From assembly GCF_030211955.1 (NCBI RefSeq), contig NZ_JASODI010000033.1, positions 1 through 11,372 of the forward strand: a stretch of 11,372 nt of DNA, in the 5' to 3' direction. Every line of letters begins with the position of its first letter. The first letter of the stretch is position 1. The notes beneath the pieces were generated by a model. The model was not told where the DNA came from. It did no database searches and saw only the letters and a list, made by a program, of their open reading frames with translations. Shown piece by piece: positions 6,688 through 11,372 of this stretch. The DNA is from Corynebacterium frankenforstense. GTDB lineage: Bacteria; Actinomycetota; Actinomycetes; Mycobacteriales; Mycobacteriaceae. The position numbers and the translations under genes are program-made.

Positions 6688-8145
6688 CTAGCCGCCGATG
6701 CCGGGCAGGCCGAGGCCGACGGTCGCGGGCTTCCTGTCGGCGGCGGCCAAGTCGCCGGCCCGGGTGCGGCGGTGGGTGCGCACGCCGGAGTCGGCGAGCA
6801 GGAAGTAGGGCTTGGCCTCGGTGACCTCGACGGTGACCACGTCGCCGGGACGGATCTCCCCCTCGGCGCCGGCGGGGTCGAAGTGCACCAGCCGGCCGTC
6901 GCGGGCGCGCCCGGACAGGCGGTGGGTCTCGTTGTCGCGGCGGCCGCCGGACTCCTGGACGATCAGCTCGACCTCGTGGCCGACGAGCCTGGCGTTCTCC
7001 TCGGCGGCGATGCGGTCCTGGAGGGCGACGAGGCGCTCGTAGCGCTCCTGGACGACCTCCTTGGGGATCTGGTCCGCCATCTCCGCGGCCGGGGTTCCGG
7101 GGCGCGGGGAGTACTGGAAGGTGAACGCCGAGGAGAAGCGGGCGCGCTCGACGACGTCGAGGGTGGCCTGGAAGTCCTCCTCGGTCTCGCCCGGGAAGCC
7201 GACGATGATGTCGGTGGTGATCGCCGCGTGCGGGATGCGCTCGCGGACCTTGTCCAGGATGTCCAGGAACTTCTTCGTGCGGTAGCTGCGCCGCATCGCC
7301 TTGAGCACGCGGTCCGAGCCGGACTGCAGGGGCATGTGCAGGCTCGGGCAGACCGCCGGGGTCTCGGCCATGGCGTCGATGACATCATCGGTGAACTCGG
7401 CCGGGTGCGGCGAGGTGAAGCGCAGGCGCTCCAGGCCCTCGATCTCGCCGCAGGCGCGCAGCAGCTTGGAGAAGGCGCTGCGGTCGCGCTCGAGCGACTC
7501 GTCGACGAAGTGCACGCCATAGGCGTTGACGTTCTGGCCGAGCAGGGTGATCTCGGAGACGCCCTGGTCGACCAGGGCTTTGACCTCGGCGAGGATGTCG
7601 CCGGGGCGGCGGTCGGCCTCCTTGCCGCGCAGCGAGGGCACGATGCAGAAGGTGCAGGTGTTGTTGCAGCCCACGGAGATGGACACCCAGCCGGAGTAGT
7701 TGGACTCGCGCCGCGCCGGCAGCACGGAGGGGAACTCCTCGAGGGCGTCGGCGATCTCGACCTCGGCGCGGTCGTTATGCGCGGCGCGCTCGAGCAGGGT
7801 CGGCAGGGAGCCCATGTTGTGGGTGCCAAAGACGACGTCGACCCAGGGGGCGCGGTCGACGACGTGCTCGCGGTCCTTCTGGGCCAGGCAGCCGCCGACG
7901 GCGATCTGCATGCCCGGGTGGTTCTCCTTGACCGGCTTGAGCTGGCCGAGGGTGCCGTAGAGGCGGTTGTCGGCGTTCTCGCGCACCGCGCAGGTGTTGA
8001 AGACGACGAGGTCGGGCTCGGTGTCCTCGGCTGCGCGCCGGTAGCCGGCGGATTCGAGCAGGCCGGAGAGGCGCTCGGAGTCGTGCACGTTCATCTGGCA
8101 GCCGAAGGTGCGCACCTCATAGGTGCGGAGCGTCTGGGATTCCAC
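6688..8145 (-). CDS. miaB: tRNA-2-methylthio-N6-dimethylallyladenosine synthase MiaB
   Basis: This radical-SAM methylthiotransferase converts i6A37 made by MiaA into ms2i6A37 in tRNA. All six cluster ligands are visible. Cys16, Cys52 and Cys86 lie in the N-terminal UPF0004 domain ([22 protein letters not shown]). Cys160, Cys164 and Cys167 form the CNNTCTFC radical-SAM motif. [15 protein letters not shown] and [20 protein letters not shown] follow in the usual order. The C-terminal part (about 390-450) is the TRAM domain, followed by a short low-conservation tail. At 485 residues it is slightly longer than typical. The start is a GTG with no Shine-Dalgarno; a good promoter places transcription start at or beside it, so the message is probably leaderless. 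It is followed by the four-TM gene. Confidence 0.97.
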   Translation of the reverse strand: MESQTLRTYEVRTFGCQMNVHDSERLSGLLESAGYRRAAEDTEPDLVVFNTCAVRENADNRLYGTLGQLKPVKENHPGMQIAVGGCLAQKDREHVVDRAPWVDVVFGTHNMGSLPTLLERAAHNDRAEVEIADALEEFPSVLPARRESNYSGWVSISVGCNNTCTFCIVPSLRGKEADRRPGDILAEVKALVDQGVSEITLLGQNVNAYGVHFVDESLERDRSAFSKLLRACGEIEGLERLRFTSPHPAEFTDDVIDAMAETPAVCPSLHMPLQSGSDRVLKAMRRSYRTKKFLDILDKVRERIPHAAITTDIIVGFPGETEEDFQATLDVVERARFSSAFTFQYSPRPGTPAAEMADQIPKEVVQERYERLVALQDRIAAEENARLVGHEVELIVQESGGRRDNETHRLSGRARDGRLVHFDPAGAEGEIRPGDVVTVEVTEAKPYFLLADSGVRTHRRTRAGDLAAADRKPATVGLGLPGIGG

Positions 8146-8153
8146 GGGTGCAC

Positions 8154-8182
8154 ATTCTAGGGGTGGGGCAGGTCGAGCCCAA
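8154..8182 (-). promoter_or_regulatory. miaB promoter, likely leaderless transcript
   Basis: On the minus strand TTGGGC (8182-8177) and TAGAAT (8159-8154) are separated by exactly 17 bp. The -10 ends 8 nt before the GTG start at 8145, so transcription should begin within a few bases of the start codon. No ribosome site is visible, in agreement with leaderless translation. Confidence 0.6.
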
Positions 8183-8209
8183 TTTCGCGGCGCGCTCCGG
8201 CGGGGCGGC

Positions 8210-8215
8210 TACATT
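8210..8215 (+). promoter_or_regulatory. Candidate -10 element for gluB
   Basis: TACATT fits TANNNT and would start transcription around 8222, about 45 nt before gluB. No good -35 is found at normal spacing. It is divergent from the miaB promoter, with the two -10 elements about 50 bp apart. Confidence 0.35.
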
Positions 8216-8241
8216 GGAGTGGAACCGTTGGAGTGGAACCG
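8214..8241 (+). repeat. Perfect 14-bp tandem duplication upstream of gluB
   Basis: TTGGAGTGGAACCG occurs twice head to tail (8214-8227 and 8228-8241) with no mismatch, directly after the candidate -10 and 25 bp before the gluB ATG. It could be a regulator site pair near transcription start or a recent slippage duplication. Confidence 0.9.
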
Positions 8242-8266
8242 ACTTCAGGCCTGGAAGGTGGATGCG

Positions 8267-9112
8267 ATGACCGCGAAGGCGCCCGCGGCGCTCGTCGCCT
8301 GCGTGGCGGCACTGGCCGCGCTGACCGCCTGCGCCGAGGAACCGGAGGACGGGCTGCTGGCCGACATGCACGCGGGCACCGTGGCCGTCGGCGTCAAGTA
8401 CGACCAGCCCGGCCTGGGCCTGCGCGACCCGGACGGGACGATGCGCGGCCTCGACGTGGAGATCGCCGACCGGGTGCTGCGCCACGTCGCCGAGGACCAC
8501 GGCTGGGACGCCCCGCGGATCACCTGGACGGAGACCCCGACGGGCCGGCGCGAGACCTCGCTTCGGCAGGGCCGGGTCAACATGGTCGTGGCCAGCTACA
8601 CCATCAACGGGGAGCGCGCCCGCTCGGTGCAGTTCGCCGGGCCGTACCTGCTGACCCACCAGGCATTGCTGGTCGAGGTCGGCAGCGACGTCGACGGCCT
8701 GGAGGATCTCGAGGGCCGCACGCTGTGCTCGGTGACGGGCTCGACGCCGGCGCAGACCGTCCAGCAGGAGATCCCCGAGGTGCGCCTGCGCGAGCTGCCC
8801 ACGTATTCGGACTGTGTGAGCGCCCTGCGCTCCGGCGAGGTGGACGCGGTGACCACGGACGCGGCCGTTCTGGCCGGCTACGCGGACCAGCAGCCCTCGC
8901 GGCTGCGGGTGACCGAGCTGCACCGGAGAAACTCCGACGAGCCGCTGAGCGTGGAGCGCTACGGCATCGGGCTGGACCCCGGTGACAAGGCCGGGGCGCA
9001 GGCCGTCGACGAGGCGCTGCGCGAGATGCGGGACAACGGCGAGATCGCGGAGCTGATCGAGGAGAACCTGGGCGACGCGCCCGGGGTCTCCCCCGCGGGC
9101 CCGGAGGACTAG
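8267..9112 (+). CDS. gluB: Glutamate-type ABC transporter substrate-binding lipoprotein
   Basis: The 281-residue product begins with a lipoprotein signal peptide ending in the lipobox LTAC, so Cys22 would be lipidated and the protein anchored outside the membrane. The rest is a family 3 solute-binding protein close to recalled C. glutamicum GluB: VGVKYDQPGLGLRDPDG, GLDVEIAD, FAGPYLLTHQALLVEVG, CSVTGSTPAQTVQ, TYSDCVSALRSGEVDAVTTDAAVLAGY and YGIGLDPGD. Ligand is most likely L-glutamate. ATG 8267 is chosen because GGAAGG sits about 8 nt upstream and the signal peptide starts there; the longer in-frame extension is non-coding in character. In C. glutamicum gluB sits inside gluABCD, between miaB and recX. 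Here no gluA precedes it and recX follows after 7 bases, so the permease and ATPase must be elsewhere, or the protein serves another transporter or has a sensing role. Confidence 0.93.
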   Translation: MTAKAPAALVACVAALAALTACAEEPEDGLLADMHAGTVAVGVKYDQPGLGLRDPDGTMRGLDVEIADRVLRHVAEDHGWDAPRITWTETPTGRRETSLRQGRVNMVVASYTINGERARSVQFAGPYLLTHQALLVEVGSDVDGLEDLEGRTLCSVTGSTPAQTVQQEIPEVRLRELPTYSDCVSALRSGEVDAVTTDAAVLAGYADQQPSRLRVTELHRRNSDEPLSVERYGIGLDPGDKAGAQAVDEALREMRDNGEIAELIEENLGDAPGVSPAGPED

Positions 9113-9125
9113 CCGGGTTCTAGTC
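9107..9125. other. Inverted repeat joining two convergent stop codons
   Basis: GACTAG (9107-9112) and CTAGTC (9120-9125) form a perfect 6-bp stem around a 7-nt loop. The left arm contains the gluB TAG and the right arm contains the recX TAG in reverse. It is a short, weak stem without a T-run, so it is at best a weak bidirectional termination element. It may simply reflect the two stop codons. Confidence 0.5.
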
Positions 9126-9704
9126 GAGCTCCTCGAGGCGCTCGTCGAGGGCCTGGCGGGCCAGCGCGAGCGACATGCCCTCGGGGAAGCCGCGGCGGGC
9201 GAGCACGCCGACGATGCGGCGCAGCGCCTTGTCGCGCTCGCGGCGGTCGGCCGGCGCCTCGCGCACGGAGCGGGCCTTCTTGCGGGCCAGGGTGAGCGCG
9301 CGTTCGCGCTCGTCCTCGGGGTCGATCTGGTCGAGGGCGGCCGCCCGCTCGCCGGCGCCGACCCCCTTGCGCTCGAGTTCGTGGTCGAGCATGCGACGCG
9401 ACTTGCCGCGGCGGGTGGCGCGCTGGCGCACCCACTCGCGGGCGAAGGCGGCGTCGTCGATCAGGCCGGCGCCGGCGAGGTCGTCGAGCACGGAGTCGAT
9501 GACGTCAGCGTCGAAGTCCTTGTCCTGCAGGCGCCGGCGCAGCTCGGCGCGGGAGCGGGCGCGCTGGTCGAGCAGGCCGAGGGCCCGCTCGCGGACCGCC
9601 ACCTTGGCCTCCTCCTCGGCCTCGTCGAGGATCGGGTTGGCACCCGCGGCGGCTGCCTCGAGGGCGGCGACGGCGCGGGCGAGGCGTTCGGGGTCCGGTG
9701 CCAC
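9120..9704 (-). CDS. recX: RecA regulatory protein RecX
   Basis: RecX binds RecA filaments and limits their extension and activity. The 194-residue product has an alanine-rich N-terminal extension (1-30) and then the helical RecX repeats: RERALGLLDQRARSRAELRRRLQDKDFDADVI with DSVLDDLAGAGLIDDAAFAREWVRQR (about 38-95), RRGKSRRMLDHELERKGV (96-114) and a third at the C terminus (ALRRIVGVLARRGFPEGMSLALARQAL). The GTG start at 9704 is 2 bases after the recA TAA (9709-9707), with no independent ribosome site, so expression probably depends on translational coupling to recA. This matches the recA-recX arrangement of mycobacteria and C. glutamicum. The stop converges on gluB. Confidence 0.95.
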   Translation of the reverse strand: MAPDPERLARAVAALEAAAAGANPILDEAEEEAKVAVRERALGLLDQRARSRAELRRRLQDKDFDADVIDSVLDDLAGAGLIDDAAFAREWVRQRATRRGKSRRMLDHELERKGVGAGERAAALDQIDPEDERERALTLARKKARSVREAPADRRERDKALRRIVGVLARRGFPEGMSLALARQALDERLEELD

Positions 9705-9706
9705 GG

Positions 9707-10831
9707 TTATTCGTCGTCGAAGTCGACGTTGGGCACGACGTCGACCGGCTCATCGGAGAGCGCGTCGGAGTCCCCGCCCTCGGCCTTCTCTGCCTCCTGC
9801 TCCTGGGCGTACTTGCCCACGCCGAGCTTGACGAAGATCTTGTGCTCGATCTCGTCGGCGAGCTCCTTGTTCTCCTTGAGCGAGAGGCGCACCTTCTCCT
9901 TGCCCTGGCCGAGCTGGTCGCCCTCGTAGGTGAACCAGGAGCCGGACTTCTTGACGATGCCCTGCTCGACGCCGAGGTCGATGATCGAGGACTCGCGCGA
10001 GATACCCTCGCCGTAGATGATGTCGAACTCGGCGATCTTGAACGGCGGGGAGACCTTGTTCTTGACCACCTTGAGGCGCGTGCGGTTGCCGATGGCGTCC
10101 TGGCCGTCTTTGAGGGTCTGGATGCGGCGGACGTCGCAGCGCACGGAGGCGTAGAACTTCAGCGCCTTGCCGCCGGTGGTGGTCTCCGGCGAGCCGAACA
10201 TGACGCCGATCTTCTCACGCAGCTGGTTGATGAAGATGGCGGTGGTGCCGGAGTTGTAGAGGGCGCCGGCCATCTTGCGCAGCGCCTGGCTCATCAGGCG
10301 GGCCTGGAGGCCGACGTGGCTGTCACCCATCTCGCCCTCGATCTCGGCCTTCGGGGTGAGCGCCGCCACCGAGTCGATGACGATGATGTCGATGGCCCCG
10401 GAGCGCACGAGCATGTCGGCGATCTCGAGGGCCTGCTCGCCGGTGTCCGGCTGGGAGACCAGCAGGGCGTCGGTGTCCACGCCGAGGGCGCGGGCGTACT
10501 CCGGGTCGAGCGCGTGCTCGGCGTCGATGAAGGCGGCGATACCGCCCTCCTTCTGGGCCGAGGCGATCGCGTGGAGCGCCACGGTGGTCTTACCCGAGGA
10601 CTCCGGGCCGTAGATCTCGACGACACGGCCGCGCGGGAAACCGCCGACGCCGAGCGCGACGTCGATGGCCGTGTTGCCCGAGGAGATCGCGCTGATCGGC
10701 GGCCGGCTCTCGTCGCCCAGGCGCATCACCGCGCCCTTGCCGTAGCCCTTCTCGATCTGGGCCAGGGCCGCGTCGAGCGCCTTCTGCCGGTCGTCGGCAG
10801 CGGCGGCCTTCTTCTTGGTCGTCTTCGCCAT
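9707..10831 (-). CDS. recA: Recombinase RecA
   Basis: This ATP-dependent strand-exchange protein forms filaments on single-stranded DNA and stimulates LexA self-cleavage. The 374-residue product has the Walker A GPESSGKT at 75-82, [10 protein letters not shown] as Walker B, the L1/L2 region including [24 protein letters not shown], and an acidic C terminus ([11 protein letters not shown]). There is no intein, unlike RecA of M. tuberculosis. ATG 10831 was chosen over an upstream in-frame start at 10885, because MAKTTKKK is the family N terminus and AGAGG lies about 11 nt upstream. recX follows 2 bases after the stop. Expression is probably damage-inducible through the LexA-like box in its promoter. 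Confidence 0.99.
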   Translation of the reverse strand: MAKTTKKKAAAADDRQKALDAALAQIEKGYGKGAVMRLGDESRPPISAISSGNTAIDVALGVGGFPRGRVVEIYGPESSGKTTVALHAIASAQKEGGIAAFIDAEHALDPEYARALGVDTDALLVSQPDTGEQALEIADMLVRSGAIDIIVIDSVAALTPKAEIEGEMGDSHVGLQARLMSQALRKMAGALYNSGTTAIFINQLREKIGVMFGSPETTTGGKALKFYASVRCDVRRIQTLKDGQDAIGNRTRLKVVKNKVSPPFKIAEFDIIYGEGISRESSIIDLGVEQGIVKKSGSWFTYEGDQLGQGKEKVRLSLKENKELADEIEHKIFVKLGVGKYAQEQEAEKAEGGDSDALSDEPVDVVPNVDFDDE

Positions 10832-10963
10832 GGTTGGGGTGCCTCTTCTTCTCGTTCGTCGGGTGTCCGGGACGGCCGCGGCCACCCCTCACCTCTGTTA
10901 GACCCTCCGACGGGTCCGTACGGCTCCACACACTAACCGCGTGGCGGGACCGTCCCGGGCGTC
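10832..10963 (-). promoter_or_regulatory. Predicted recA 5' leader
   Basis: If transcription starts near 10964, recA has a leader of about 130 nt, which is long for this window's otherwise short leaders. It contains the palindrome GGCCGCGGCC (10874-10883), a short hairpin GACCC/GGGTC (10901-10916) and an inverted repeat CGGGAC/GTCCCG (10945-10957) near the predicted transcript start. No T-run or obvious attenuator is present. A second promoter inside it is possible; TAACAG at about 10900-10895 is only a weak -10. Confidence 0.4.
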
Positions 10964-10970
10964 GCGTTCG

Positions 10971-10999
10971 AAAGTACACGCACGCCTGTTCGAATTCAA
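10971..10999 (-). promoter_or_regulatory. recA promoter
   Basis: On the minus strand TTGAAT (10999-10994) and TACTTT (10976-10971) are separated by exactly 17 bp, giving a predicted start near 10964. It overlaps the LexA-like box, which fills the spacer. It starts 14 bp beyond the stop of the DUF3046 gene, so recA can be transcribed independently of it. Confidence 0.6.
10978..10993 (-). promoter_or_regulatory. LexA-like SOS box in the recA promoter
   Basis: Read on the minus strand, TCGAACAGGCGTGCGT matches the actinobacterial LexA operator TCGAAMANNTGTTCGA. The left half TCGAACA is perfect and 4 of 7 positions match in the right half. The 16-mer lies wholly between the -35 and -10 elements, where a bound repressor would block polymerase. 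A second TTCGAA occurs at 10967-10972, at the -10. Confidence 0.6.
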
Positions 11000-11012
11000 C
11001 GCGACGCGCCGC

Positions 11013-11219
11013 TCAGTCGTCGCGACCGAGCCGACGCTCCTCGGGCACCTCGAAGTCGGCGCACAGGGCCAGCCAGATCTCACGGGGGTCCACTCCCCTC
11101 TCGAGCAACTGTTCAGCCGTGGCGCCGTGGTCGGCGAGCACGTGCGAGTGGAGGATGAAGTCGCCGCTCTCGGTGCCGAACTCGTCGGCGACGAGGCGGT
11201 GGAAGGCGGTCAGTCGCAT
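11013..11219 (-). CDS. DUF3046 protein
   Basis: This 68-residue protein starts MRLTAFHRLVADEFG and contains the family pattern VLADHGATAEQLLERGVDPREIWLALCADFEVPEERR. It is the expected size and sits upstream of recA, like Rv2738c in mycobacteria. Its function is not known. No signal peptide or membrane segment is present. ATG 11219 was chosen over upstream in-frame codons because it gives the family N terminus and lies 7 nt after a perfect -10, which points to a leaderless message. Conserved linkage to recA suggests a DNA-repair connection, but nothing in the sequence proves it. Confidence 0.92.
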   Translation of the reverse strand: MRLTAFHRLVADEFGTESGDFILHSHVLADHGATAEQLLERGVDPREIWLALCADFEVPEERRLGRDD

Positions 11220-11226
11220 GGGCACG

Positions 11227-11232
11227 ATCATA
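11227..11232 (-). promoter_or_regulatory. -10 element of the DUF3046 gene, likely leaderless
   Basis: TATGAT on the minus strand is a perfect -10 hexamer. Seven bases separate it from ATG 11219, so transcription would begin at the start codon. No clear -35 is seen 16-18 bp upstream. Confidence 0.55.
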
Positions 11233-11260
11233 CGGCGCGGCACGCACGCGCGTCCGCGAC

Positions 11261-11299
11261 CCCCGGGATTCCCCTCGAGCCCCCGGGACTACCCCTGAA
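11261..11299 (+). repeat. Two imperfect 20-bp direct repeats
   Basis: CCCCGGGATTCCCCTCGA (11261) and CCCCGGGACTACCCCTGA (11281) are tandem copies with period 20, one indel and two substitutions. They sit between the DUF3046 promoter and the large hairpin and are C-rich on the plus strand. Their role is unknown. Confidence 0.75.
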
Positions 11300-11359
11300 C
11301 TGCTCCCCATTAGTTGGACTGAGAAATCAGTTACCGACTAGTGGGGAGTAGTTTTCTTT
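11298..11359 (+). terminator. Long hairpin followed by a T-run, intrinsic-terminator-like
   Basis: A near-continuous stem of 25 pairs folds around a GAAA loop (11323-11326). The inner ACTGA/TCAGT stem is perfect, followed by a 2-base bulge on the right. An 8-pair segment (11310-11317 with 11334-11341) and a 12-pair outer segment (11298-11309 with 11342-11353) extend it, with only three G-T pairs. TTTTCTTT follows at 11352-11359, which suits termination of rightward transcription. Every gene to its left reads leftward, so what it terminates is unclear. It could instead be a leader attenuator of a gene beyond the window, the end of a small RNA, or a mobile-element end. Confidence 0.6.
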
Positions 11360-11372
11360 GAGAGCACGAAGT

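Noticed and set aside
6664..8160. Long plus-strand open frame opposite miaB
   Set aside because: miaB has all six cluster cysteines on the minus strand; the opposite frame is a GC-driven shadow.
9707..10831. Intein in recA
   Set aside because: The RecA sequence is continuous across the site region with normal length (374 residues).
11220..11360. 6C RNA (actinobacterial C-loop small RNA)
   Set aside because: The region is C-rich, but the C-runs are 4-5 long and lie in direct repeats and stems, not in two loops of six or more C.

Overview
The window looks like the chromosome of a high-GC Corynebacterium or a close relative. The gene content and order (dapF, miaA, a LigB-like gene, a DUF349 protein, a four-TM protein, miaB, gluB, recX, recA, DUF3046) match the block known from corynebacteria and mycobacteria. 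The DapF, GluB and RecA sequences read as corynebacterial. The assignment rests on recalled family sequences and synteny; no search was run.

Layout. Bases 1-979 hold no convincing gene. They carry an array of at least 15 copies of an imperfect palindrome (GCAGT, three purines, TY, ACTGC), all in one orientation and mostly 57-59 bp apart. A leftward operon follows: a LigB-fold protein (2908-3498), miaA (1957-2907) and dapF (980-1960), joined by a TAA/ATG junction and a GTGA overlap. A divergent promoter region (3499-3614) separates it from a rightward pair, a three-repeat DUF349 protein (3615-4976) and a GNAT-like protein (4978-5994). That pair meets a leftward pair, miaB and a four-TM membrane protein (5991-8145), at a shared CTAG stop. 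gluB, a glutamate-type binding lipoprotein, then runs rightward (8267-9112). It converges on the leftward recA-recX unit (9120-10831), which is preceded by a DUF3046 gene (11013-11219). The right edge holds a long, nearly perfect hairpin followed by a T-run.

Function. MiaA and MiaB act in sequence on A37 of tRNAs that read UNN codons (isopentenylation, then methylthiolation). DapF makes meso-diaminopimelate for lysine and the cell wall. RecA and RecX are the recombinase and its modulator, and the recA promoter carries a LexA-like box exactly in its -35/-10 spacer. GluB stands alone: no gluA, gluC or gluD lies next to it, unlike the gluABCD operon that occupies this locus in C. glutamicum.

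The main unexplained element is the palindrome array. Its left arm is invariant, a C three bases past the right arm is invariant, and the centre varies almost only by transitions. Most spacings fall near half-integral helical turns. Part of the array (72-202) is duplicated at 524-654.
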